A DNA stretch of 64,000 bases from Argentina anserina. Taxonomy: Eukaryota > Streptophyta > Magnoliopsida > Rosales > Rosaceae. Positions 50,582 through 59,936 of this stretch are shown piece by piece. The position numbers and the translations under genes were made by a program. Location of the stretch: contig NW_026089403.1 in assembly GCF_933775445.1 (NCBI RefSeq), positions 310,001 through 374,000 on the forward strand, in the 5' to 3' direction. The notes beneath the pieces are model-generated. The model saw only the letters and a program-made list of their open reading frames with translations, did no database searches and was not told the origin of the DNA. Positions within the stretch are counted from its first letter, which is position 1. Each line of letters opens with the position of its first letter.

Positions 50582-50603
50582 GGGATCCATAATGATGGAT
50601 CCC
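50582..50603 (-). other. PBS-adjacent perfect hairpin (element A)
   Basis: GGGATCCAT and ATGGATCCC form a perfect 9-bp stem with a 4-nt loop (CATT in the sense direction). The stem uses the last four PBS bases, so hairpin and primer pairing compete. It is present in all three PBS regions of the window. Confidence 0.7.
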
Positions 50604-50617
50604 CGGCAACGGCGCCA
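50600..50617 (-). promoter_or_regulatory. Primer binding site, tRNA-Asp (element A)
   Basis: The minus strand reads TGGCGCCGTTGCCGGGGA, complementary to the 3' end of plant tRNA-Asp including CCA. Two bases (AA) separate it from the 5' LTR end at 50620. Its last four bases overlap a 9-bp hairpin (50582-50603). A 10-nt inverted match to U5 lies at 50701-50710. Confidence 0.9.
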
Positions 50618-50619
50618 TT

Positions 50620-50847
50620 TGATCGGTTCGATTACTCGAGATCAATATTAACCCTGTAAGCATCGTTAGTAGTATAAAGCAAGAGGGTATCGTTCACAAA
50701 CCGGGGATCCAACCAGGGTAAAGAATCACAAACATTTAACAACGAATTCATAAGAGTTTAAAAGATTTGAGATATATTTCGATTCAAACATAAAAATAAA
50801 TCCTAAACTAATATATACATGTGATCAACCAACCAACACATAAACAT
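50620..50847 (-). repeat. Element A 5' LTR remnant (228 bp, U5 end only)
   Basis: It starts TGATCGGTTCG next to the PBS and matches 44768-44995 without a difference that I could see. It stops exactly where TGATAGGAGC of element B begins. The missing roughly 1.97 kb of this LTR should lie beyond the right edge of the window, after element B. Confidence 0.9.
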
Positions 50848-51297
50848 TGATAGGAGCACAAAGTGTGACGTTCTTAATGTGTTTATGCCCTATTCTTACT
50901 CTTTGTTACCGCTTATATAGTATATTTTAGTTTCTTTTGTATGAATAAGTGTCTAGGTAGAGCTTATATCGATTATGAGTGAATTGATGATGAAATCGTG
51001 CTAAGTGTTAATAATCCTTGTTGAGATATGATTCCTTGTTCGAGTAGGATTCATCCTTTCGTATTTCTTTGTTTCTAACATACTTATTCTTATTAGGAAA
51101 TACAAATCCATGTTGGAGAAGGAAAGCAATCCTAGTTCCACAAGGAAAGAGAAGAAAATACACTTAAAAGCCCAATCCATTCAAGAATCAAAATGCTGTC
51201 AATATTCATAGTCCATCTTCGACGGGCTCCCCTGGATAGCTCCGATCGAGTTAGAAGACCTACTTTATATGGAAATAAAGGTATTTGAGTCTAGTTT

Positions 51298-51337
51298 CTG
51301 TAGGATTTGGAATCAAATCAATATCTTATTCCTACAG
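51298..51337 (+). other. LTR hairpin CTGTAGGA...TCCTACAG
   Basis: Perfect 8-bp arms lie 24 nt apart in U3 of LTR1. LTR2, LTR3 and the element A LTR also have it. It follows GTATTTGAGTCTAGTTT, the same word that precedes the interior hairpin at 54556, so the two hairpins belong to related modules. Confidence 0.5.
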
Positions 51338-51507
51338 AGAGATATGACTGAATCATTGATCGGAGGTCCAGTGAACTCGGCGGAATTATCTCAGCCATTG
51401 ATTTGCTTTTGATCCAAGGGCTATGAGGGAAACTTGGGACTTTGTTCCTCCTGCAAATAGAGCACAAATATGTATCAGAATGTCCATAAATCCCAGCACC
51501 AAAGAAT

Positions 51508-51595
51508 GTCAAAGAAGGCATGCAGCAAATTAAATGAGAAGAGGCAAGAAAGTCAAAGAAGGCATGCAGCAAATTTAATGAGGAGAGGTAAGAAA
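51508..51595 (+). repeat. 44-bp tandem duplication in LTR U3
   Basis: Two copies of a 44-bp unit beginning GTCAAAGAAGGCATGCAGCA lie head to tail, differing at four positions. The same pair is found in LTR2 (57424-57511), LTR3 (63091-63178) and element A (46214-46301), so it predates the divergence of these copies. Its reverse strand forms the repetitive start of the 95-codon antisense frame. Confidence 0.85.
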
Positions 51596-51997
51596 AATCA
51601 AACATGGCTGCAACAATTAAGACTTTTTCTGCCTCCCTAATTCAAATGAAGAAATTTGTGCAAAAGAAATCAGCATTAAAGGAGGAAGAAGATATGCAAT
51701 TAATACAAAAGATATGCAATCCTTATAGAAATCAGAATTCTGGCAGTGCAGATCATCCAACTTTGACGGGCTCCCCTGGACAGCTCAAAATGATTGAGAA
51801 AATGTACCTTATATGGATGAAAAGCCACGGAAGTCTAGTTGAAATTGCCAGTTGGAATCATCTCAATATCTATTTTCTAGAGAACGTTATGGCCACAACA
51901 AGGGACAAAGGTCAAATCTGCCGAATCTAGGAAACCTCAACCAATTTGGTTTCAACTTTGTAGACTTTGTGGCCATCCTCCCTTGGGTTTCTTCCTC

Positions 51998-52005
51998 TAT
52001 ATATA
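51998..52005 (+). promoter_or_regulatory. TATA box of LTR1
   Basis: TATATATA in the context TTCCTC-TATATATA-GCACCTC, 1151 bp into the LTR. Conserved in LTR2, LTR3 and element A while the sequence just downstream varies between copies. Probable RNA polymerase II core promoter of the element. Confidence 0.65.
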
Positions 52006-53015
52006 GCACCTCAATTCCACAGAAACATATCATCAACCTTGCTCACAAGACTTGCCAAAGCTCTGCCCAAACACTTTCATTCACCAAGCATCATAGAATC
52101 CGAATTCACCACCCTTCATCATATTTTCTGTCCAAAGCTTGGGAGCCTAGGATACCATACTCTTGAAGATCTCGTGCTACCTCTGTAAGGAACCTTGGGA
52201 GGAGAATTATAAAGTGTAACTCTTTGATCTTCATGTTAAGTTTTCGGGTTTTTATGTTCTTGTTCTTGGATGATTTATGTTTAGGTTTTGTTAAAGATAT
52301 TTTTATTCTTGTCTATGAGATATTTGTAACTTTTGAATGACATGATGAATTAAGGTTTTCGATTTTTAATTCAATGAGTTTAGGTGTTATGCCATGAGTT
52401 TATGTTTATTTATTTAAATGATTTTCGGTGTGTTCTTACTTACGTGTGTGATTGATACCCGGAAGTTGACGTCGCATGTGTAATAATCCAAAGTTATAAA
52501 CGATTTTGATACTTGGGAGTTGATTAATTGTTTGTTCTTTGTCACCTTCACCGATTATTGCCTAGGTTCGGTTAGACTTGTGCATTTGAATATGTTTATC
52601 TTTTCTATGTGATTTTTGGAATTGCATGATTGTTGGTTAAGTAGGTGACATGCTTAATGAATTCAATATGCGTGGCTTTGAAGTTGCATGGTAGGATAAG
52701 TATGTTAGATTTCGAATGAGGTTGGGACTGAGTTCGAATGTGTTAAAGTGTCATTGAGTTAGGAACCTTGGGAGGAACTTAACTGCATAACCGATTCTAG
52801 GATGTATAATGAACCTTATGGCATGAAGTTAATTGAGATTAGATTTCGTTACCTTTGTTCTTATGTTATTTGTTTGGTAATTGCTTATGTGTTGGTTGGT
52901 TGATCACATGTATATATTAGCTTAGGTTTATTTTCTGTTGGAACCGAAATATATCTCAAATCTTTTAAACTCTTATGAATTCGTTGTTAAATGTTTGTGA
53001 TTCTTTACCCTGGTT

Positions 53016-53025
53016 GGATCCCCGG
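53016..53025 (+). other. U5 segment complementary to the PBS region (LTR1)
   Basis: GGATCCCCGG is the exact reverse complement of CCGGGGATCC at 53120-53129. Its context CCTGGTTGGATCCCCGG resembles the T arm of plant tRNA-Asp as I remember it, with about two mismatches. Copies stand at 58866-58875 in LTR2 and, on the minus strand, at 44849-44858 and 50701-50710 in element A. Confidence 0.6.
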
Positions 53026-53108
53026 TTTGTGAACGATACCCTCTTGCTTTATACTACGAACGATGCTTACAGGGTTAATATTGATCTCGAGTAATCGAAC
53101 CGATCAAA

Positions 53109-53126
53109 TGGCGCCGTTGCCGGGGA
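53109..53126 (+). promoter_or_regulatory. Primer binding site, tRNA-Asp (interior 1)
   Basis: TGGCGCCGTTGCCGGGGA, two bases after the LTR1 end, is complementary to the tRNA-Asp 3' terminus. Minus-strand DNA synthesis is expected to start here. tRNA-Asp priming is known among Athila/Tat-like plant Ty3/gypsy elements, though not exclusive to them. Confidence 0.92.
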
Positions 53127-53144
53127 TCCATCTTTATGGATCCC
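53123..53144 (+). other. PBS-adjacent perfect hairpin (interior 1)
   Basis: GGGATCCAT (53123-53131), loop CTTT, ATGGATCCC (53136-53144). The interior 2 copy is 58973-58994 with loop CATT. The 5' arm includes the last four PBS bases. Confidence 0.7.
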
Positions 53145-54079
53145 AATGTTTGAATTTCGAATTCACTGTTCATATTGTAAATTTGTATATACTTTTCTTA
53201 TTTTGTTCTAACATATAGTAATTTTATCTTAGGTTATTATTTTTGACAATTAAGTTATTATTTTTGATAATTGAGTGAATAATTGTTGTAGGTTGTAAAT
53301 CGAACGGAATAGGTAAAGTCACTTTTGTTAATATTAACCTTAACCCCTCATGTTTTCTTCCAAATTGTTTGCATGAGGTTGAGGGCGGCTTTTATTAACA
53401 CTTGGAGATTTGTCTAACACCCAAGTTTGTTTCCAGCTGAGTAAGGGGCACGCTCTTTCATTACCCTGGTGCATGGGACCAAAATTGGATCTCAGAGAAC
53501 TATTGACTGACATACATCTCGGTGATGGAGTCGATAGGGGGTTTGCCCTCCGTAGTTCAACAAATGAGTCCTACCATGTTTACTATCTCTGAATTAGTTA
53601 TCCGGCCTTCTGAAACAACGATTCAAACTTGCGTTTAGACATTCATACTTAGGCTGCACGTCCACCTCGGTTTACAACTTAGAATCAGTCGTTCATTCAG
53701 TCATTGAAATAGCAAAAAGAACTTGTGAATTGTGTGAACTTTGTAAACTTAAAGAACTAACTTGTGAATCCTTATCTTATTTTGTTGTAACATATAATAA
53801 TTATAATTGTGTGTACTTTCTTAGGTTTTTAAGTTGAGAAATTAAAACGAACTTAAACATAAGATTTGACAATTTGTTGGATTAGTTGTTAAGCTAGTTT
53901 TTTTTCCTTAACATGTGCTTATTATAATTTAATGACTTTTGACATGTGTGTGACTTGTATATATATTGGACTTCCTAATTGTTATTCTCTAACTTTTGCA
54001 TTGCATCTTCATTATTTATTCTAATTGCATTCATTTTGCATCTCATTCATGTTGCATTTTCAATTGCACGGAATATCAT

Positions 54080-54280
54080 ATGGCTAGAGGAACATAGTCT
54101 CTTAAGGACCTCGCGTCCTATGTTATGTTCGGTAGGTTCCCACTTTCACTAATGATTTTAATTGAGATTCTACAGATTTATAGTGAAGTGACCAACAATG
54201 AGCTCAAAAATATACTACAAGGTTGGACACCAAAATGGCGGAGGAGAAACCCCATAATGTGTCACCTACAAAATGATTGA
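54080..54280 (+). pseudogene. Conserved 67-codon frame with early UAG (interior 1)
   Basis: Starts MARGT, then UAG, then 60 open codons ending CHLQND and TGA. It aligns without gaps to 49614-49414 and 59937-60137. The first ATG after the UAG would leave only about 50 residues. Possible relic joining the start and end of a lost gag-pol frame; a purely structural RNA role is equally open. Confidence 0.3.
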
Positions 54281-54555
54281 AAGGAAAACTCGGTCTAAGT
54301 TATTAGACTTTAAACTTAAGCGCTTGTTGGGAGGCAACCCAATTTGTTTTCTTTTCTATTTATTGTTTTTATTTTTTTTCTTTTTGATGTGTTTTGTGTT
54401 TGTGTCAATTAGTTTTCGAGAAAACGTGAAGAAGATCCAAAAATTTTCGTTCAACAGAATCTGGCAGAAACAGTCCGTCGACTTCGGCAGACTGTATCTC
54501 CTAGCTCAAAGGGAGTTGGAATATGTACTTTATATGGAAACAAAGGTATTTGAGT

Positions 54556-54584
54556 CTAGTTTCTGTATCTTTTTACAGAACTAG
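54556..54584 (+). other. Conserved hairpin (interior 1)
   Basis: CTAGTTTCTGTA pairs with TACAGAACTAG across a 6-nt loop, with one bulged T. In interior 2 (60417-60445) a C-G pair has become T-A and a T-A pair has become T-G, but one pair is lost. Confidence 0.55.
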
Positions 54585-55143
54585 ATTTAGAGGTCAACAT
54601 CACTCCCAGTTGCAATTGGAAGGCAGCAAGGTCGTGTCAGAAATTCAGAACGCGTGCAGTTACAGTCCGGAAACGGAACAATAGGGAGCACTTCCGGCCT
54701 AACTGGGCAGTCGTGCCATATATGGATTGAAAGCTGGTTGTGTTATCTTCAACTTTCATTCTGGCCACTTGTCCATTCCGGCTGTTTAAGTTAACGGAAA
54801 TCAGGTACAAAGAGGTAAAGGTCATTCCAGTTTTTGATTCTATGAACTTGTTTTACGTGACAAATTTGCAGGGGCATAACTTTCTCCTCATTTGGAGTTA
54901 GCGAACGTACTTTATATACTTGGAAAGCTAGAAATATCAGCTTTCAATTCCCACTGTTGTCCTACTGATCGAAGATTATTTTCAAACGTTATGAAGCATG
55001 GAATGCAAGCTGTTGAACCGTGTCATGGGGGAGCATTTCTCATCTTTTTCTCCTGTTTTTATTTTTGTGTCTTTGTTTCCTTCCACTATGAGTCTTTCAT
55101 TGCATTATTTATTTTGACATTCATTGAGGACAATGCATGATTC

Positions 55144-55158
55144 GAGTGTGGGGGAAGG
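55144..55158 (+). other. G-rich tract GAGTGTGGGGGAAGG (interior 1)
   Basis: Follows GAGGACAATGCATGATTC and precedes an A/T-run region. Identical to 60822-60836 and to element A at 48532-48546. It is one of three spaced GTGTGGGG-containing tracts in each interior; the last is the PPT itself. Confidence 0.5.
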
Positions 55159-55889
55159 TTTACATGTTAAAATCATAAAATTAAAAAAAAAAAGTTTTTT
55201 TGAATTTGTTTTTTTTGTTTTGTTTTTGTTTTTTATTTGAGTCTTAGGTATGCCTTTAACTGTCTAGGATGAGTTGATCTTTGAATGATTGGTTGAAAGA
55301 TGATCACAAGATTGGAAATTGAACTTAATAGCAATTTGATGGTTAATCAATGTGTAGATTTTGTACGAACATGTAGTAGATGAGGATTTTGAAACTTAGG
55401 TACAAAATGAACATGTTCCTTACTTGTTTGAATTCATGTAACCTATGTGAGTTTCGAGCCATATATGTGCCTTTGTTTGGAGAGTTTAATCTATCGTTTC
55501 TTGGCTATATAACCTCATTACATCTATTTTGATCAATTCATATGCCATAGAATTGCAATGAACTAGAGAATGCTAGAACTTACTTTGTGAAACTTTCAAA
55601 ACTTTTATCATAATATACTCTGATTTTGAAAAGGATTGTTGGATCTTTTTAGGATTCCACCACTTAAACCAAAAAGTCGTATGCCTTATTTGTGCCCTGC
55701 TTGGGACACCTTAGTATTAACTCATTTGAGCCTACGTTAAACCTTTTCTTTCATCACCAACATGTTAATATCCTTGCTTAGTATAGTTATATCTCTACCT
55801 TGTTCTCGAGGCTTGGCAGAGCTAATATTTGATGTTAATATGGAGTGATGATTCGATTCGAGTGTGGGGTTATGCTATGTATTTATTTG

Positions 55890-56015
55890 TGCCGTATGAA
55901 AATGGTGAAAAGAAAAAAATGAAAGATGCCGTGTGAGAAAAAGAAAAGAAAAAGATATATACACGGTTAGAAAAAAAAAAGATAGAAAAAGAAAGAGAAG
56001 TAAGAAGTTACGGCA
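55890..56015 (+). other. Nested inverted-repeat structure with purine-rich loops (interior 1)
   Basis: Outer arms TGCCGTA (55890-55896) and TACGGCA (56009-56015). Inner arms GCCGTG (55928-55933) and CACGGT (55962-55967), which keep pairing through one terminal G-U. Spacers consist almost entirely of A and G and vary in length between copies. It begins just after the internal PPT-like tract at 55860-55873. Confidence 0.6.
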
Positions 56016-56749
56016 TAGCTATGTTTTGATGTGAATTTGGAGTTGTGATGTATTTGTTGAAGGCTCAATAATGTTGTACTTTAGCCTTTGTCCATTTTCA
56101 CAATGTTTAGAGTGAAGAATGAGCCAACATGATAACATTGGCCCTTGTTTTATGGAGTATGGCGACATAAGGTGAATGATTCTTGCTCTGTTAAGTCTTG
56201 AGGATGACCTTTGTGATTCCTTTTACTTGAAAAATGATATCCTTACCGAGCCTAAGCCTACCTTTTATAAAGATCCGCATGATTCTTAAAATGAGTAGCT
56301 CTTGATATGTGGAGTTTGTTTCATAAGTAAGCATATGGTTTTGGTTCATTTGTGCATATGATTGGTATCTTTCATGAGGTTTTCGAATTCACTATGTGTT
56401 CATAACTCTTATGTGTGAAAAGGTTTTAAGCATATGCCATGTTCTTGAGAGAAAATATTTGGAGTGCATATCCCTTGTGAGTTGAATTTGAACTTGTCTT
56501 GAACATGTTGAGCTTAATATACCTATGTTTCTACCATCTCTTACTTGTTATGCGAGATCTCATGTTTATTAACCATTGAATTCATTCTATCTATTTCGAT
56601 TAAGTGTTATTCTTGATGCTATGAGTTTGAAGATCTTTGAGACATAATGTTGAAGGCATTATAGTTGAGTCATTAGTTTAGTTGCATTGATTTTTGTTTT
56701 ATGTTTTTGTTTCCCCTTTCTAGTGTTTGCTAAGGGACTAGCAAAGCTT

Positions 56750-56763
56750 AAGTGTGGGGTTGT
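56750..56763 (+). promoter_or_regulatory. Polypurine tract before LTR2
   Basis: AAGTGTGGGGTTGT directly precedes TGATAGG of LTR2 and follows CTAGCAAAGCTT. Expected plus-strand primer site. The same 14 nt precede LTR3 and element A's 3' LTR. Confidence 0.65.
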
Positions 56764-58956
56764 TGATAGGAGCACAAAGTGTGACGTTCTTAATGTGTTT
56801 ATGCCCTATTCTTACTCTTTGTTACCGCTTATATAGTATATTTTAGTTTCTTTTGTATGAATAAGTGTCTAGGTAGAGCTTATATCGATTATGAGTGAAT
56901 TGATGATGAAATCGTGCTAAGTGTTAATAATCCTTGTTGAGATATGATTCCTTGTTCGAGTAGGATTCATCCTTTCGTATTTCTTTGTTTCTAACATACT
57001 TATTCTTATTAGGAAATACAAATCCATGTTGGAGAAGGAAAGCAATCCTAGTTCCACAAGGAAAGAGAAAAAAATACACTTAAAAGCCCAATCCATTCAA
57101 GAATCAAAATGCTGTCAATATTCATAGTCCAACTTCGACGGGCTCCCCTGGATAGCTCCGATCGAGTTAGAAGACCTACTTTATATGGAAATAAAGGTAT
57201 TTGAGTCTAGTTTCTGTAGGATTTGGAATCAAATCAATATCTTATTCCTACAGAGAGATATGACTGAATCATTGATCGGAGGTCCAGTGAACTCGACAGA
57301 ATTATCTCAGCCATTGATTTGCTTTTGATCCAAGGGCTATGAGGGAAACTTGGGACTTTGTTCCTCCTGCAAATAGAGCACAAATATGTATCAGAATGTC
57401 CATAAATCCCAGCACCAAAGAATGTCAAAGAAGGCATGCAGCAAATTAAATGAGAAGAGGCAAGAAAGTCAAAGAAGGCATGCAGCAAATTTAATGAGGA
57501 GAGGTAAGAAAAATCAAACATGGCTGCAACAATTAAGACTTTTGCTGCCTCCCTAATTCAAAGGAAGAAATTTGTGCAAAAGAAATCAGCAATAAAGGAG
57601 GAAGAAGATATGTAATTAATGCAAAAGATATGCAATCCTTATAGAAATCAGAATTCTGGCAGTGCAGATCATCCATCTTTGACGGGCTCCCCTGGACAGC
57701 TCAAAATGATTGAGAAAATGTACCTTATATGGATGAAAAGCCACGGAAGTCTAGTTGAAATTGCCAGTTGGAATCATCTCAATATCTATTTTCTAGAGAA
57801 AGTTATGGCCACAACAAGGGACAAAGGTCAAATCTGCCGAATCTAGGAAACCTCAACCAATTTGGTTTCAACTTTGTGGACTTTGTGGCCATCCTCCCTT
57901 GGGTTTCTTCCTCTATATATAGCACCTCATTTGCACATAAAATGAGGATCAACCTTGCTCACAAGACTTGCCAAAGCTCTGCCCAAACACTTTCATTCAC
58001 CAAGCATCATAGAATCCGAATTCACCACCCTTCATCATATTTTCTGTCCAAAGCTTGGGAGCCTAGGATACCATACTCTTGAAGATCTCGTGCTACCTCT
58101 GTAAGGAACCTTGGGAGGAGAATTATAAAGTGTAACTCTTTGATCTTCATGTTTAGTTTTCGGGTTTTTATGTTCTTGTTCTTGGATGATTCATGTTTAG
58201 GTTTTGTTAAAGTTATTTTTATTCTTGTCTATGAGATATTTGTAATTTTTGAATGACATGATGAATTAAGGTTTTCGATTTTTATTCAATGATTTTAGGT
58301 TTTATGCCATGAGTTTCTGTTTATTTATGTTCTTAATTCATTTTCGGTGTGTTCTTATATTGCATGTGTGATTAAGACAAGTAGTTGATGTCGCATATGT
58401 TAATCATTCAAAGTTAAAAACAATTTTGATACAAGTAGTTGATTAATTGTTTGTCCCCTTTGTGTTCCTCCACCGATTATGATCTTGAGTTCGACATTGG
58501 ATAAGTGCTTTAAACATATTGATTTCTCTTTGTGATACGTAATTGCATGATGAATTGGTATGTTAGATTTCGTAGCAAGACAAGTAGTTGAGCTCAATAA
58601 TATCTATGTATTAGGAACCAAGTAGGAACTTGATGCATGATCGAATTTAAGATGAACTATGATACTTACGGCATGAACAAGATTGAGAGTAGATTTTGTT
58701 ACCTTTGTTCTTATGTTATTTGTTTGGTAATTTCTTATGTGTTGGTTGGTTGATCACATGTATATATTAGTTTAGGTTTATTTTATGTTTGATCCGAAAT
58801 ATATCTCAAATCTTTATATCTCTTATGATTTCGTTGTTAAATGTTTGTGATTCTTTACCCTGGTTGGATCCCCGGTTTGTGAACGATACCCTCTTGCTTT
58901 ATACTACGAACGATGCTTACAGGGTTAATATTGATCTCGAGTAATCGAACCGATCA
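56764..58956 (+). repeat. Element B LTR2 (2193 bp, middle LTR)
   Basis: Starts TGATAGGAGC and ends CCGATCA. Its first 130 bp look identical to LTR1, but further on it differs from LTR1 and LTR3 at many shared sites, for example CTCGACAG for CTCGGCGG, TTTTGCTGCC for TTTTTCTGCC, CATTTGCACATAAAATGAGG for CAATTCCACAGAAACATATC, and a shorter U5. U5 carries ACAAGTAG three times and CCAAGTAG once. A TAA at about 57613 breaks the frame that is open in LTR1 and LTR3. Confidence 0.93.
57914..57921 (+). promoter_or_regulatory. TATA box of LTR2
   Basis: TATATATA in the same CTC-...-GCACCTC context as the other LTRs, although the following 25 bp differ. A middle LTR with an intact promoter could still start transcripts of interior 2. 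Confidence 0.6.
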
Positions 58957-58958
58957 AA

Positions 58959-58976
58959 TGGCGCCGTTGCCGGGGA
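58959..58976 (+). promoter_or_regulatory. Primer binding site, tRNA-Asp (interior 2)
   Basis: Same 18 nt as the other PBSs, two bases after LTR2. The U5 complement GGATCCCCGG is at 58866-58875 and the hairpin is at 58973-58994, so the whole PBS arrangement is intact in the second unit. Confidence 0.92.
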
Positions 58977-59936
58977 TCCATCATTATGGATCCCAATCTT
59001 TTAATTTCGAATTCACTGTTCATATTGTAAATTTGTATATTATTTTCACTGTTCATATTGTAAATTTGTAAATTTCTATATTTTTTCTTATGTTATTCTA
59101 ACATATAGTAATTTTATCTTAGGTTGTTATTTTTTATGATTGAATGCATGATTGTTGTAGGTTGTAAATCGAACGGAATAGGTAAAGTCCCTTTTGTTAA
59201 TATTAGCCTTAACCCCTCATGTTTTCTTCCAAATTTTTTGCATGAGGTTGAGGGCGGCTTTTATTAACACTTGGAGATTCGTCTAACACCCAAGTTTGTT
59301 TCTAGCTGAGTAAGGGGCACGCTTTTCATTACTCTGGTGCATGGGACCAAAATTGGATCTCAGAGAACTATTGACTGACATACATCTCGGTGATGGAGTC
59401 GATAGGGGGCTTGCCCTCCATAGTTCAACAAATGAGTCCTACCATGTTCACTATCTCTGAATTAGCTATCCGGCCATTTGAAACAATGATTCAAACTTGT
59501 GTCTAGGCATCCATACTTAGGCCGCACGTCCACCTTGGTTTACAACTTAGAATCAATCGATCATTTAATTATTTGAATGACAACTTAAGAATGTTAACGC
59601 ATGAAATCGATTAAAAAGTAACTTGTAAAAAAAAATTGACATATAGTAATTGTAATTGTGTATACTTTATCAGGTTTTTGAGTTCAGAAATTAAAACGAA
59701 CTTAAACATAAGATTTGACATCATGTTGGATTGGTTGTTAAGCTTGTTTTCGTTTCGTTTTCCCCTTAACATGTGCTTATTATATTTAAATGACTTTTGA
59801 CATATTTGTGACTTGTATATACAATGACTTCCTAATTGTTATTCTCTAACTTTTGCATTGCATCTTCATTATTTATTCTAATTGCATTCATTTTGCATCT
59901 CATTCATGTTGCATTTTAAATTCCACGGAATATCAT

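Larger units (their letters stand above)
46962..50619 (-). other. Element A interior, non-coding
   Basis: About 3.66 kb between the LTRs. In the sense direction it holds the PBS, a well-conserved leader (about 49980-50480), a short reading frame starting MARGT then UAG (49614-49414), the word GCGCTTGTTGGGAGGCAACC, a hairpin, the GAGTGTGGGGGAAGG tract, a nested stem with purine-rich loops, and the PPT. It aligns end to end with both interiors of element B. I see no protease, reverse transcriptase, RNase H, integrase or nucleocapsid motif. Short A/T runs lie at 48490-48515 and a T run at 49985-49996. Confidence 0.85.
44768..50847 (-). mobile_element. Element A: non-autonomous LTR retrotransposon, 5' LTR truncated by element B
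   Basis: On the minus strand the order is 5' LTR remnant (50847-50620), PBS (50617-50600), interior and 3' LTR (46961-44768). The LTR ends are TGATAG and CGATCA. The 228 bp of 5' LTR that remain appear identical to the matching part of the 3' LTR, which indicates recent insertion into the satellite. No long reading frame with retroviral motifs exists in the 3.66-kb interior. The PBS and G-rich PPT suggest an Athila/Tat-type Ty3/gypsy derivative of the large non-autonomous kind; lineage is inferred from the PBS and short words only. Mobilisation would need proteins from an intact relative. Confidence 0.9.
50848..53106 (+). repeat. Element B LTR1 (2259 bp)
   Basis: Begins TGATAGGAGCACAAAG and ends AACCGATCA, followed by AA and the PBS. 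U3 has two related modules containing GACGGGCTCCCCTGGA (about 51226 and 51766), a 44-bp tandem duplication and a hairpin at 51298-51337. A TATA box is at 51998. R/U5 contains three CTTGGGAG octamers and one CCCGGAAG. U5 ends with a tRNA-arm-like segment at 53016-53025. A 108-codon sense frame and a 95-codon antisense frame start head to head at 51603-51606; neither is supported as a gene. Confidence 0.93.
53107..56763 (+). other. Element B interior 1, non-coding (3657 bp)
   Basis: In order it holds: PBS and hairpin; a leader strongly conserved among the three interiors (about 53330-53600, with GGGGCACGCT and TGCATGGGACC); the 201-bp frame with early UAG; GCGCTTGTTGGGAGGCAACC at about 54320; a hairpin; a module with GGGGCATAACTTTCTCC (about 54870-54960); GAGTGTGGGGGAAGG; A- and T-runs (55180-55240); the nested stem; and the PPT. 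Copies differ by single-base indels in the leader, which argues against coding there. I found no retroviral enzyme motif. Confidence 0.85.

Noticed and set aside
51318..51605. 95-codon antisense frame in LTR U3, also at 46204-46491, 57234-57521 and 62901-63188
   Set aside because: It lies opposite the LTR promoter direction, begins with the 44-bp tandem duplication, and resembles no domain I know. Its conservation is explained by the similarity of the LTRs.
51604..51930. 108-codon sense frame in LTR1 and LTR3, starting head to head with the antisense frame
   Set aside because: LTR2 and element A have an in-frame TAA at the same site, and the frame lies upstream of the TATA box in U3.
50848..53106. 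LTR1 read as a solo LTR
   Set aside because: A PBS follows two bases after it and a full interior with PPT and LTR2 comes next.
53410..53592. 60-codon frame in the conserved leader of interior 1
   Set aside because: The matching leaders in A and interior 2 differ by single-base indels, so the frame is not kept. Conservation there is better explained by an untranslated role.
54273..54584. 103-codon frame in interior 1 (matched at 49421-49110)
   Set aside because: It runs through a low-complexity T-rich stretch and the non-coding GCGCTTGTTGGG word, and is broken in interior 2.
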